Shown: positions 1 to 11,913, numbered from the stretch's first letter. The stretch is 64,000 nucleotides of DNA from Anagrus nilaparvatae (GCA_022575985.1 JAKSXM010000040.1:16510001-16574000), one strand, 5' to 3'. Notes: generated by a model from the letters alone, not told the origin. Numbers and translations are program-made.

Positions 1-802
1 ATGAATTTTCAAGATCATAATAGATAAAAAAGATGGAAATAAAGATCACAGTTTTTTAAATGAATCTTATTTTTACAAGATTATAAGTACAATATTGTAA
101 TTAATGGGCATGTTATTCTTATGCAATAATAAATAAATAAAATATTTAATACTCTGTTTTTTTAAATTGCAAAGTGCATATAACGCCATCTGGAAAGTAA
201 ACAAAATTTCATATAGTGTTATTATTTTATCTCTAGAAATCTAGTAACTCATTTAAAAATTCTAGTATATATAACAGCCCGAAAAAATCTCTATGATTTC
301 TTTTAGTTTTTTTATTGTGTCTCTGGAAACTTTAGCTTATACAATTTTTAAAATTCTTTTTTTTTTAATACTTATTTAAATAAGACTTGAATCTGAATTA
401 AATAAATAATATAAAGAAGAAACGTTAGAGTTAGTACTTGTTGTTATTTACAACAGTTGCATTTTACTTTGTGCTGTATCAATTGTATTTGTTTATTAAG
501 TTGTGAGTGTAAAGTTTTCGTTAATAATATAAAAAATATCCTATTTTTAAAAAAAACTTAAATAATAAACAATATTTTTTTAAGTAAATCATATGTTAAT
601 GAATATACAAAAGTTATAATCAAAATACATATATGTAAGTATACTTCCTTATTTATACGCCTGTAATTAAGATATAAGTTTTTCTGTCTGTTGCTTTGAT
701 ATATTTTTAATATCAAAGAACAAAGCATCAGAAAATATTATTAAACTGTTTAATACTTATAACGAATTATGTATGTTTAATAAATTAAAATTAAAATTAA
801 CC
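1..802. other. AT-rich intergenic or intronic DNA, nothing recognised
   Basis: Very AT-rich sequence with no reading frame of family resemblance, no array and no clear inverted repeat. I see nothing to annotate. Confidence 0.5.
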
Positions 803-1019
803 GAAGTTATACCTGAAAAGGGAGTTCCGGTTTGGGACAAACAAGCGCGGGGGGTTTAAAGTGCGTTTATCTAGTAAGAATCTGGGGCGTAGCCGGCGAC
901 CGCGTTCACCGGTAGTCTCCCGGTTGTACACTTTGTACAACTGGGCGGTCATGGAAATTTGCGGGTCTTTAAGGCCCGCAAATACTCCTTGGCTGATGCA
1001 AGATTCACATATTTCCCTT

Positions 1020-1046
<27 letters not shown>
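803..1046 (+). mobile_element. 5'-truncated 3' end of an R1-clade LINE (family R1-b)
   Basis: This segment is nearly the reverse complement of the 3' UTR of the R1-type element at 24709-25018, differing by a handful of bases, and ends in a 26-base A run at 1021-1046. It has no coding sequence and is a typical 5'-truncated retrotransposition product. Two hairpins are conserved between the copies: TTGTACA/TGTACAA around a CTT loop near 925-941, and TTGCGGG/CCCGCAA near 958-981. Such 3' UTR structures may be what the element's reverse transcriptase recognises (inference). The high identity suggests recent activity of the family. Confidence 0.85.
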
Positions 1047-1050
<4 letters not shown>

Positions 1051-1440
1051 GACAATAGCACATGTCATGCATACACACACGATTTGTCTTCAAAAAAGAA
1101 ATTTTTTTTTTTTGCGCGCGAACAATCACGTTTTTAGCACGTTTGAGTACAAGAAAAAAAAGATGCTCCTTTTTAATTTTATATTTAAACAAATATCATT
1201 GCACTTTTTTTTGTTAAACTTGACGGTTCGTTGGACCAAAATGTTGAATAAGCTGGTTTTTATATCTTGTAAAAGGTAATGTGATATTAAATAAAATGGA
1301 GAACACAATTTAGAAATATTAACAATAAGCTTTTATTATGCGTTAAACATGAAGGCCGAGTGAGCACTGAGCATCGTGCCGTGCCTTCTTCTTCTTTCTC
1401 CCCTCTACAACATATATACACTAACACTATTTACAAATAT
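1047..1440. other. Unassigned spacer
   Basis: AT-rich sequence between the LINE tail and the transposase remnant. Short frames exist but resemble nothing I recognise. Confidence 0.4.
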
Positions 1441-2295
1441 ACATCGATACGGAACAATTACAATTTGGTAAAACCTTTTACGATATGTACTACTAATGGT
1501 TACGTATTAGATGTACCGTGCTGTTCAGGTTCTATAAATGATGCAGACATTTTAAGAAATTTTTAGAAAATAATCAAGGTTTATCCAGTAATTTAAGGGA
1601 AAATGACATTATGTTAATGGGTTGAGGCTTTAGGGATGTTGTAGAGTATGCAAGGCAAAAAGGATAGAAGCCCATATTCCCAACTTTAAAAGGCAAAAGA
1701 AAAAAACTCCCCACTGATGAAGCAAATCTTAGTTGATTTGTAACAAAAATAAGATTTGCTGTTGAAGTCGTACATGGTATTATTGGTTAACTACTTCACA
1801 ATCAATTAAAAAATAAGTCACTTGAAAAACTAGAAACTTATGTTCAAATAGCCAACATTTTACATAATCAGTTTTTTAAGAGATTTAAATCAGATCCAGA
1901 AATGATAGATTTAATCGTTAAACTAATGAAATCTAGACTTGGCTTTAAAAATACTTAAGCTGAAGAAGTCAAAAGTGGTCAATATAATAGAAGGCCAAAG
2001 CTTTTTGGGAAATAGATACCTTCTGCATTAGAAAATAACCCAAAATTAGAATTAGACGAGTTAGAATTATTATTTTGTGGAACTTATTTTGCAAAAGACA
2101 ATATAGATGGCATACCACGCTACTGCTGTGATTTTCCAAATGGTTTACGTAAAGTAGGTTGTTGTTGCCATGTTGCAGCCATTATTTATTATTTGTCCTA
2201 TTCAAGATATTTAAAAGTGGTAATGAGGCCAGCTAGTTTTTTAAATGATTTCTTTAGAAAAGAAGATAGTTCCTGTTATAAATCAAGACAGTAAA
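1441..2295 (+). pseudogene. Decayed PIF/Harbinger-type (DDE_Tnp_4) transposase with C-terminal SWIM-like zinc finger
   Basis: Conceptual translation across frames gives a recognisable DDE_Tnp_4-type transposase related to the PIF/Harbinger group. Visible blocks are LVKPFTICTTNGYVLDV, SINDADILRNF, a GFRDVVEYARQKG block, FAVEVVHGIIG and a C-terminal cysteine-rich segment ending VGCCCHVAAIIYYLSYSRY, which matches the SWIM-like finger found in this class in insects. The frame is broken by a frameshift in a T run near 1563, a stop just before GFRDV, a stop after GIIG and others. The N-terminal DNA-binding part is not recognisable. No terminal inverted repeats were found, so it may be an old element or a dead domesticated copy. 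Confidence 0.7.
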
Positions 2296-3399
2296 GGGGA
2301 ATATTGATTTATATTACTATAATATTTATATAAAAATAAGTGACTGTATACATGAATAGCTAAATAAATAAAAAAATTAATATTTCAATTTCAATGCAAG
2401 TTTCTTCTTGAATTAAATTTTTCCAACTGTCAAGTTAAAGAGTGAAGTATGAGTATATGCTTGTATGAAAACCCTTATTCTTATTAAGAAACCTCAAAAA
2501 TATTAGCAAAAAAAGGTAACAAAATTAGCAGTTTTATATCTTTTATCGATTTCTACGCTAAAAACTTGTTGAAACCGATTTCTGATTAGAAGATTTTTGA
2601 TTTATAAGTATAATTAATGCATAAAATTTTTAAATATAAGTCCTCATTATATAAATAAATTTATTTGTTCTTAGAAACTCTGGATATCTGCAAAAAAATG
2701 CTAAAAATCAATAGGTTATCTATATTTTTGAGTTCTGATTTGTTAGAATCCTGTTGAAACCAGTGCTAATATAAAATTTTTAAGTTTTTATATTATTTAC
2801 ATTCATAAAATTTACATATAAAAGTACGTGTTTAAAGTTAAATAAAATTCGTGATTAAAAATCCAGAAAATCAGTAAAAAAATAAAAAAAACTTTTTCGG
2901 TTTTTCGGCTTTTTTAAAGAAATGTACGTTGGGTTCTCGTTGATACCGGTTTCATTTTGCAACTTTACGAGTGAAAAAAACATAAATTTTTTAGAGATGA
3001 GTAATCTTTAGGGCAGAGCAAATTAACTTCAAAGTTAAAATTTTAATTAAAGTTTTCCGTTTTTTTTATATTTTAAGGTGGCTTATGTGTCTCAAAAAAT
3101 TTTTTTACATACATAGAATTAAAGTGCATAGAAAATCCAATTTTTTGAGACCTTGTAGACCACTTCGCGTTTTACGATCCAGAGATATGAATTTTTGAAA
3201 ATAAAAAATTTTTTTAAATACTTTTGCCCCCCTTGCCCAACAGAGGGCAGCTGGTGTTAAAATTCTAACGGAAAAAATATTTTTTTTATGAGTACTTTCA
3301 AGTGTAAAAAGGTTTTTTTTGATTTCTTTCCGGGGCGAAATCCCTTCTTATTCCGGTTTGCTCTTTCAATCTATATTATCAACTGTTTTTGTATATGAA
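2296..3399. other. AT-rich DNA, nothing recognised
   Basis: Homopolymer-rich sequence with no supported gene or clear repeat. Confidence 0.4.
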
Positions 3400-4570
3400 A
3401 AAATCCAAAAAATTTCATTTTCAAATAAAATGGATCTTGGCTGTTTTGTATATAAAAAAACTAAAAATTAAAAAAAATTTCACTGTTTAGTAAAAATCAT
3501 ATCTGCTGTCTACAATATTAAAAATCTGCAAAAATTTTAATTTATATTGTCGGCTGTTTTATATTTGAAAAAACTAAAAAAAAATCAAAAAAATTTCACT
3601 TTTTTATAAAGTTCATATCGGCTGCCTACAATATAAAAAAATCGCAAAGAATTATAGCTAAGGGTTTTTTATTTCGGGCACGATCAAATATTTATTTAGT
3701 ATTTTCTCTTTAATAACGTTGATGGAATTAACACCCTCATAAATTGAAAACTATTATTTATTATCACACACGAAGACTATATAAGCATGTAGAGGCATCA
3801 AAATGACCTATTTAACGTTCCTAAAAAATTAATTTTAATTAATTTAGTTATTGTAGGTCATTAACCATATTTTGGATTTATTAAATTCAAAACTAATCCA
3901 TCTTTTACCAATTTTATCAATAATTTGTTTTGATATCTGAAATCAGTTTTTTGGACATTCCTCCGCAAGTACTTAATTAAATCACTTGAAATTGAAAACC
4001 CTGCAACTAGTCTGATTTCAAAAAATTTGGTCTCAGGGATTTTTGATTTATTGAGTAGGTTCTGAGATCTTGAAGACACACTTTCTCGAACATACATCCA
4101 TACACACACCAAGACAATATAAGCATTTAGCGGCATCGAAATGACCTGGGAAACAAATTTCTCCACGAATTGGACAATTTAGAAACTTTTCCGTTTTTTG
4201 GCCTGACAAACTTATAAGACACGATTTCATCTATGCATTGCATACATAGGGTAATCTTGCCAAAATCTGAAAACATTTCACCATGAAGTAAAATGGATGT
4301 CGGCAGACCTATAAAAAAAACTGAAATTGATAGCATTTTTTCAATAATTTGCACTAAAGCTCGTGTCAAAAAACCCCTTTGATCCTGAGAAAAACCAATT
4401 TTAATGAAAAAATTAAAAACTTTTTGGAGTTTTCGACCACCATTTTCTGAGGCTAATATCTTGATACTATTAAATGTGTAAAAAATTAAAAAAATTTGAG
4501 GATATTTCTATAAAATTTAATTTAAGGCTCTTTTTTCAAAAATTAAAATTCGTACTGCACTTTAATTTTT
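3400..4570. repeat. Diverged copy of the satellite-flank repeat family of 36.2-46.2 kb
   Basis: Units with the wording of the ~165-bp repeats at 44.7-46.1 kb (GTTCATATCGGCTGCCTAC followed by AATATAAAAAA) occur at 3405-3660. The block GATAGCATTTTTTCAATAAT followed by TTTGCACTAAAGC near 4325-4365, and the GATCCTGAGAAAAACC block near 4380, match the flanks of the large array at 36440-36520 (inverted) and 44660-44715. A second internal similarity is a roughly 40-bp direct repeat at about 3770 and 4110. This looks like a degenerate single copy of the family that makes up the 10-kb complex. Confidence 0.6.
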
Positions 4571-6107
4571 TCATTTTCTTGCTTGAAAACATTTCAAGAA
4601 TGTATAAAAAAATTTTCAAGGAAAAAAAAAATATATGTTTTTGAGATATTTTGATTTTTATTAGACGGAGTCATTTGAGAACATAAGCATTTAAAAACTT
4701 GAAACGCGTTTATCTTAAAACTACTTTTTTAAATCGATTCCAGTTCTAACTCAGCTAAAACTTATTCAGCTATTAACCTAAATTTAGGTGCGTTTTATTG
4801 GTAATTGTAGTGCCAAGTGCTGGAACTAGAAGATCAGAAAATAGTGGATTAGAAAATTTTTGATTGGCCATATCGGGTGTCTTTTTGTAATTAAAAGTCT
4901 CCATTTTTCGCTTTTGGAGCACCATATGGTAAATTTTGGGAATTTTTGTTAACTTTTAGTTCCAGCACTTGAATATTGTATAGGGAATAAAATGCTCTTT
5001 TATTTTTTTGTCTCAGATGCCTAAAATAGGCGCAAGGTGTGGAACCGCTTTTTACTTTTTGTTCAGCCTTTATTTTGTCGCCCTCTATAAAATGTAAAAA
5101 ATTTGGAAAATAAAAATAGTAATTTTTTTTGTATTCTTTGATAGTTTTGCAACAATTAAAAAAAATATTTAAAGTTCTTGTATTATAAATTAACTAAAAA
5201 AAAAACATGTTTAAAATTCATTAAAATTACACAAAATAATGAAAAGGGGGCCTGAAATTAAATTTCATGTATTTTCACTTGAGACATTTATTTATTTTAT
5301 TTGCTGTCTTCTTCTATATCCTTGTAAGCACATAAAATATGTATTTCACAAAATTCAACAAAAGATCGGAGTAAAAGTTCAAGCTTTAAAAAAAAAAATT
5401 TTTAACGTACACCTTGCTAATACGTCTTTTTTGTGTTTTTAAGATCAAATATATTCACGAAAAAGCGATGAACAGAAGAAATGTTGCGTGTACAAAAGTT
5501 TTTTTGTAAACGAAATCATTATAAACGATAAATTTATGATTTTTTACTTGTATTGTACTTATAAATTACTATAAAAAAATCATTTTTTTAAAAAAAGTAT
5601 ACAAATTTATAATTATTAACGTCTGAAAGCGGCTCAAAAGTTAAAAAAACGTTTATAAAAATAAAGATTACTTATTTAGTTTTTAAAAATTTTTAAATGA
5701 AATTATTATTAAAAGGTAATAATAAAAAGTTAAATAAAATACAACTCATTACGAGCTTTAGAAATCACATAAAACAGATTAATAGAAAAAAATTAGGTAT
5801 TACGTCCAAAAAAATTAAAAATTATTGTGTTTTTTTAATTTTTTTATGTAAACAATTTTAAAAAATTACGTATCAGATGGAAAAAAACTTTACAAACGAT
5901 ATTTCCATTCACAGAAAGAAATTAAGTACTGCGTAAATGCTTTATATTTATACTTATATTGTTTTTTTTTGCTAGGAATGCTTAAGAAGATGAAAGTTAT
6001 TATTTAATCATATGGCCGTTTAGTTAATTAATTAAAAACTAGTTATATTACTTTTTTTTATATTTAAAAACATTGTAGGTCATTTATTTACAAAAATATA
6101 TTTAAAG
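4571..6107. other. AT-rich DNA upstream of the collagen exon
   Basis: No gene seen. If the collagen gene begins upstream of this window, this is intron. The last bases before 6108 end in AG after an A/T-rich stretch, compatible with a splice acceptor. Confidence 0.4.
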
Positions 6108-6197
6108 GGATTATCTGGACCAAAAGGAGAAAAAGGTGACTATGGTGACATTGGACCTCCAGGACTTATGGGCCCACCTGGTTTGCCTGGACCACCG
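6108..6197 (+). CDS. Collagen exon, ten Gly-X-Y triplets
   Basis: The 90 nt from GGATTATCTGG to CCACCG translate without a stop as ten consecutive Gly-X-Y triplets, including GPKGEKGDYGDIGPPGLMG and then GPPGLPGPP. An AG directly precedes the first Gly codon and GTATGA directly follows the last Pro codon, so the exon is phase 0 at both ends. Exons built from whole triplets that begin with an intact Gly codon are characteristic of collagen triple-helix exons. The product would be an extracellular-matrix collagen alpha chain. The type (fibrillar, type IV or other) cannot be told from one exon. The sequence is far more GC-rich than its surroundings, as expected for selected coding sequence. Confidence 0.88.
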
Positions 6198-7616
6198 GTA
6201 TGAATTTTTTTAATAAATGAATAAAACTGTATGTATAATTTTTTTCAATATCTGACATTATTAACGCGCCGACAGAACCCAAAAACCATATGCAAAAGAT
6301 AAAGTTCTGTGATAGATTTTGACTAAAAAATTAATTTTTAAGCCCATTTTACATTTTAGCATTTGAAAGTTTTTATGTAAACCTCCTTAAAATTCGGATA
6401 AACTTAAAACTTCAGATTTTCCTAGCAAATTTAAGTTGTGTTTTAGATTGTCTTAAAATTTATAGTAATATTATTTATTATCCAAAGTAATTTTTTTACA
6501 TGAATCTGATAAAACTGTTTATTTTAGCTTTTTACCAAGTTTTATAGGAGAAAAATTTCTTTTATTGGTTTTTTAGGGCCCCGATTCAATGAGAATTGAA
6601 TTAAACAGTTTTTTAGTTTTTAGAATAAATTTTTATAAATATTATGAAGAAGAGAAATTTATATATATTTCACCAGAAATCTAAAAAACCATATATTTTT
6701 TCATATAGAATTTTTTTTATCAAGAAAACATCCTTTTTCTATTTTTACTAATTTTTCTTAATTTCACGTATTCTGCATCATTAGTGTCCGGTTTTAGCAA
6801 AAGAGGTTTCAAATTGAACAAGACATAATAATTATACATGATCTCTTGAATTTGAATCGTGATACAGAAAGTTTTAGTTTTATTTCTAACAAATGCTTAC
6901 AGACCCTTCTTTCCTTTGAAAAATAATTATTTTAAGTACTTAAATTTATAAATTCTTCAAAAACCTGCAGCATTAATTCGAAGAAAAAATTAAAACTTTT
7001 AGTTGTATGATAAAAATTATCTGCTTTATGTAATTTTTAAGATATTTTTAAAAAATTGTACCACGTGAAATTAATAAGAAAGTCTCTACTTAACGATCAA
7101 TGTAATGTATTTATGTATTGCTAAAGGAATATCATAAGTTTTATGTAAGATGGCAACAGTGGTTTCTGTAAGACGTGTTCTTACGTTTTAGAAAAAGATC
7201 TCTGTAAATTTTTTTATTTATTAGCCCTCTTGGTCAAGAAAATCATCTCCAATTTCATTTATTTATTTAAAATGGGCGAAAAATTCACCAAATTTTATAA
7301 CTTGCAGAAGTATTTAAAGCATTTAAAAAATATTATGTGCTGAAGGCAAATTAACCAATTTATCTATGTATTCATTAAATCTTGAAGATTATATTTTAGT
7401 GTGCCTGCAATTCCCGATGTATTTAAAAAGAAAATTTTTTTGTAGTACATCTTATTTTTATTTGATACTGATGTCCCTTTAAAATGATAACTTTTTTCGA
7501 CTGAAATATTTCCTACTTTAATGTCGAATTTTGATGATTTTTGCCGTTTTGAAAATTTTTAATTAAATTCATGACTTAGTTTGCATACAAATTTTTGGTG
7601 TTTAGATAATAGAAGA
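6198..7616. other. AT-rich intronic DNA, nothing recognised
   Basis: No coding similarity, array or strong inverted repeat seen. Confidence 0.4.
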
Positions 7617-7760
7617 TACTTAGACATGGGAAAGAATATTAATCATTCTCGAGCGTATAAATATAAATGTTTTTAGGTTGGCGGCGTTAGCCGACATCCT
7701 AAAAATATTTATATTTATATGCTAGAGGATGGGTAAATATTCTTTCCCACGTCTAAGTAT
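7617..7760. repeat. 144-bp near-perfect palindrome (small foldback MITE)
   Basis: The left arm beginning ATACTTAGACATGGGAAAGA is matched by the reverse complement of the right arm ending TTTCCCACGTCTAAGTAT. The arms meet around a GC-rich centre GGCGGCGTTAGCCGAC near 7679-7694. The whole unit could form a cruciform or a long hairpin. It has no coding capacity. Confidence 0.8.
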
Positions 7761-8604
7761 GTTTTTTATAAATTAGTGATAAAGAATTTATCATTATTTA
7801 TACAGGTACACGTGTAACAAGATCAAATTTCTATAGGACTTTTAAATTCTGACAATAAAACGGCAACCCCATAGCACCGCTGTTAATAATATACGTTCAA
7901 TCCCCTCTCCTAAATATAAAAACTATGCCTAGAAAGCGATCGATAATTACATTCTTAACTTTTGAATAAGCGTGTTTTTGTACCTTTTTTTTTGTTTCAA
8001 AGCCGTGGAAGAATGTGAAAATTGAATAATAAAATATTATATGCTAATGCGCACGCTTATTGCAGGATTTAAAAGTACTATAAGAATATGATCTTTTCCA
8101 CGTGTAGTTGTGTATAAATAATGATATAATTCTATGTTACTTATTTATAAAATATATTATTTTATATTATATTTATTTTAAAATATATTTTATTTCTTAT
8201 TTCATTTTAAGTTTTCCTTAAGATACGGTTTAGTTTCTTTATGGTTTCTTTACAATAATTTGTCAAAAAGATTCATATGTTTATTTTCTTTATTAAAGTA
8301 ATTTAATTACGTCTTCAATAAATTTAAATTTGTTTAGAAGATTCTCGACGTTCAATAACAGATTTGTATTTAAATTAGATCTGTTAGAAAATTTTTGGCA
8401 TAAAACTATTGTGTCTCTTACATTTTTTGGTATTTCAACATTGATCAATTGTTAATTGTTAATAACAAACGAATTGTTTCTGTTTGAATTTATAACGTAC
8501 TTTGTTAAGGAGTATGACTAGAATTTAATATAACTTGCACCTGAAGTCTATAATTATCCTACCTGCCTATTTGGCCTTCGGAGTAAGGGATCCGAAAATT
8601 GAAA
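7761..8604. other. AT-rich intronic DNA, nothing recognised
   Basis: No supported feature. Confidence 0.4.
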
Positions 8605-8703
8605 ATAGTGCAGGGTGTGATAGCATGGGCAGTTCTTGGTGACCTCTGTCACAACATCCGTATGGAAGTTTAAGATGGTTAAACAAATACAAATACAAAT
8701 ATA
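8605..8703 (+). repeat. LINE/SINE-like 3' tail with two hairpins and (ACAAAT)n tail, copy 1
   Basis: Shares an alignable ~95-bp core with 24441-24550. Both contain a stem around CTCT (GTGAC/GTCAC here), then a stem TCC/GGA around GTAT, and end in a short tandem tail of ACAAAT-type units. The arrangement of stem-loops followed by a microsatellite tail is that of the 3' end of a LINE or LINE-mobilised SINE. The family was not identified. Confidence 0.6.
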
Positions 8704-8864
8704 AAAACAAAGAACTTACCACGAGGATGTTGCCAGCAAACACATACATAAATATATAATATAATCGCTCTCTCACTCATACACATATATTCGCGATCTT
8801 TTTATAAAAAACTGAACACTAATAATAAATAGATATATAGACATATTAAATATTATAGATGTAT

Positions 8865-9640
8865 TGTCGAGGAGATAAGTCTCCTGCTGCTTCTACTGCG
8901 TTTAATATACGAGGTTGCAGCATCTTTTCGAAACTTTTTCCCGCTGTATCCAAAACTCCTAGTGGTCGCCAGTAGGATATGAGTGTAGGATCACTCTTTC
9001 CTTTGCTGATAAGTACCAGTATTTCCTTTTTCTATTGCTTGTTAAAGACTCCTGTACGGATTCATTTCTTGTACAGTCTTAGCATCAATGATGGACACTT
9101 GTGTGCAGCTTATCTTATAATCTCGGCTGGTATACCTTCAGGGCCGAGAGCATTCTTATTTCTAAGGGAGTCAACGGCAGCGAACAGCTCTTCTTGCGTA
9201 AAGTCCGGGATATCCTCCACATTGGTGTTATCCTCTTGGTCCACTCTTTTCGGTTGCGTCGGGAATAGGGCATCAACGACTGTTTTTGCCTCCTTTTCGT
9301 CCATTAGCGAGCTGGCCGCGAAGCCCCTCAGCTTCTTCGCAACTATCTTGAAGCCAAGTCCCCAGGGGTCGTTGTCAACTTCAATACATAGCTTCCTTTC
9401 ACAGCGAATTTTGCTAACATTGATCGCCTGCCTTAGGGATCGCTTAACTTCTTTGTGAACGTTCATGAGTTCCCTTGCTTCTTCGCAGGACTTTGCTCTA
9501 GTCACTCTTCTTCGCGTCTTGTGGCTTTGTCTGCGGAGCTCTGCAATTTCTGGGTTCCACCAGTACACAGGTGGGTTCTTTCCATTGAACCTTTTTGGAA
9601 GCATCACAGGCTTTCTTAAGCAGCGTCATAACTTTATGAT
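8865..9640 (-). pseudogene. R1-clade LINE ORF2 fragment (linker and N-terminal reverse transcriptase), family R1-c
   Basis: On the minus strand 9607-9110 is an open stretch beginning MMLPKRFNGKNPPVYWWNPE and containing NDPWGLGFKIV and NALGPEGIPAEIIR. These are the endonuclease-RT linker and RT entry blocks of R1-type ORF2. Beyond a stop at about 9109 the similarity continues through ISKGKSDPTLISYWRPLGVL and ends at DLSPRQY near 8868. The RT catalytic YADD region is missing. At the 5' side the similarity starts near 9640, directly against a LINE fragment of opposite orientation. The family appears to match the + strand fragment at 14925-15916. Confidence 0.85.
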
Positions 9641-9740
9641 GGCCTGTTGCGCGTTCACCTCCCGGAAGGAGCTTCTCTGATCGGGTACGCGGACGACGTG
9701 GCTCTGACTATCACCGGCAGGGACATGCAGGTAACCCAGG
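9641..9740 (+). pseudogene. Short R1-b reverse transcriptase fragment with YADD box
   Basis: The + strand reads LLRVHLPEGASLIGYADDVA followed by LTITGRDMQVTQ, nearly identical to the corresponding part of the minus-strand element at 24709-26216. Only about 33 codons survive. It is wedged between an opposite-strand R1-c fragment and the C-terminal piece of a different LINE family, so it marks a recombination or filler junction. Confidence 0.8.
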
Positions 9741-9857
9741 GGACTGGGGACTTTACTCGTTCCAAGTCAGATATTCAAATTACTGGAACAAAATTCCCCC
9801 CTGTCTACGGGACTTGCCATCTTACTCGCGCTTCAAAAAAGCAATAAAACAATATAG
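9741..9857 (+). pseudogene. C-terminal end of a Jockey/CR1-group LINE (family J), interrupted
   Basis: Alignable with the reverse complement of 21861-21985. It encodes the remnant of the LINE C-terminus that in the other copy reads WNIIPPCLRDLPSYPRFKKA. The copy stops after GCAATAAAACAATA and resumes at about 13306 with the matching 3' UTR, so the 3.45 kb between is an insertion. Confidence 0.75.
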
Positions 9858-11398
9858 AGTAATTCCATATGAAATGTACAAAAGTTTCCAGGTTGGGTCT
9901 TCGAATCGTGCTCTAGATTTGCACAGTGGTTTATACTTATAAAATGTCCTCTCTACTACAATTTCAAGTCTTAATATGCTTTCTGACCGTCGCTGTGAAT
10001 TTTTGAAATTTTGGCCATTTTTGGACCCTAAAATGACCAATTTTTGTTTTATTCAAAAAATCGATATAAAAACGTTATAAAATAAATCCAAAAGACATGA
10101 TTGATCGGAAATTTCCCTGGATACACGTTGGTCTAGACAGTTTTTTAAAATTTTTACGTGAAAAGCGGGATAATTGGAAAATGTAACCCTGACCCAGCCG
10201 ATATCATAACTCTGGTGCCGCTACTCCAAATGACTTCAGATTTGGCATGGAGGTAGTCTTTTGCATATTCTTTTTCTTGGTTTTATTTTCAATGTGGTTA
10301 TTTTCACATAGGAAAAAGTTATATGTAAAATTCTCAAAATTTTCACCATTTAAGGTGCAAAAAACGCTATTTTTGTGGATATTTAATGATTTGAAATCTA
10401 TAACTCTTTAAAAAAATTAAAAAATATATATAATTTTTCACGGAAAGACATTTTTTTTTAACCCCTAAAGGCATTTTCTTGTAAATATATGGGCTATTCC
10501 CTAAAAAACTGCAATAACCTAAAATCGAAAATAAATAAAAATTCATAATTATTCATTTTTACACCAATCTACCGGTCAAAGAACATTTTTCTTGTTCAAA
10601 ATAGTTCTGAGAATCAAAAATATAACGACTAAAATGAGATGTGATCCATTCAAGAAAAATAAATTAATTTGTCCATTAGAAAATCCATTTTTAGTAGAGT
10701 TTTTCTGACTAAAATAATTGAATTGAGAATTAATTTTGTCTAATGATCATAAAATATTACATTAGTTATTTGAATAATTTTTTATATATTTTCTCCTGTA
10801 AATTCAGAAAAAAATATTACTGCTTTTAAATAACAGAATTATATTAACTTTAAAAAAGATTATAAGTTTTTTTAAAAAATTAAAAAAGGTATTTTATTTT
10901 TAAAGTGATGTTATTATTTACTTCATTTTTATTATAAAATTAATTAAAATTTTAATAAAAACAAATAGAGTTTAATTTACTGTTGATTATAATTAATGCT
11001 ATTTAAGTTATTTAAAAATGGCGCTCTTAGTTACTATAAAATATCGCGACGCCACTTATTACTCAACGGAATTTTTGTATATTAATATAGTATAAGTCTA
11101 TTTGGGAATTAATAACTAACACATGATTTTTGAAGTTTGTTTACATGCAAAAAAAATTTGTTTTCAATGTTTTTTACTTAAAATTCACAAGTATTATTAA
11201 ATACTCCAATAAGAATTCCTTATCAAATATTTACGTTTTCATAATAATTAGAGTATCTGAAAACTATTTCGGTAAGTATTTATTTTTTATCAAAATTAAG
11301 GTCTATTTATAGTATAATTAAAGATTTTTAAAAACATTTTTTAGTTTTGGATTTTATACATTTTCTTCTTAAGGGATACTGTTTATTTTTATATTTTA

Positions 11399-11717
11399 GA
11401 GGAAAATAATAAACAAGACACTATAATTGAGTGTGATTTTTCTGATTGTGAAAAGCCAAGTAAATGTAGCCTAAGTGTAAAAACTACAAAGAATTTCTGA
11501 CACAGAAATAAAACTAATTATTTGGAGATCTGAAGTTAAAATTAAAAACAAATGCTTCAAAATGTGCTCTTACCACGAAAAAAATATTTTAATAAATTTT
11601 TCTTTTCATAACAAATTTTGTTGCGATCCATATAAATTACATAAAAGAAAGTTTGATTCTGGTAGATTTCATGAAATAGATTTATCAATTGCAAAGAAAG
11701 TTAAAAAATGTAAATAA
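11399..11717 (+). pseudogene. Possible cysteine-rich protein remnant inside the TIR element
   Basis: After a splice-acceptor-like TTTTATATTTTAG the sequence reads through a cysteine-bearing segment (IIECDFSDCEKPSKC). In another frame it continues CSYHEKNILINFSFHNKFCC and then DPYKLHKRKFDSGRFHEID. The spacing of Cys and His resembles a zinc-binding N-terminal domain of a transposase, but the frame changes and stops mean it is dead. No family is assigned. Confidence 0.3.
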
Positions 11718-11788
11718 TTTATATTTACAAAATGCATTATTTACTTTTTTTTTATTCACGTATTTTTGTTATTTAATAGTATATTTAC

Positions 11789-11913
11789 GGCTCGAGTCCA
11801 GAAAAGTAAAGAATGGCCCAAATCGCACGTAAATTACCTTCCGAGGCGAAGCCGAGGATGGTAAACTGCGATTTGGGTCATTCCTTATTTATGGACAAGG
11901 CTCGTATAACATT
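11789..11913. repeat. GC-rich hairpin with GCGAAGC apex
   Basis: Arms GAATGGCCCAAATCGCA and TGCGATTTGGGTCATTC enclose TTACCTTCCGAGG / CCGAGGATGGTAA with GCGAAGC at the tip (11846-11852). Pairing continues outward less perfectly to the GGCTCG and CGAGCC-like ends. Confidence 0.75.

Noticed and set aside
3861..4369. Overlapping minus-strand frames of 60-101 codons with hydrophobic stretches
   Set aside because: They lie in a repeat related to the satellite flanks, overlap each other in different frames and resemble no protein.
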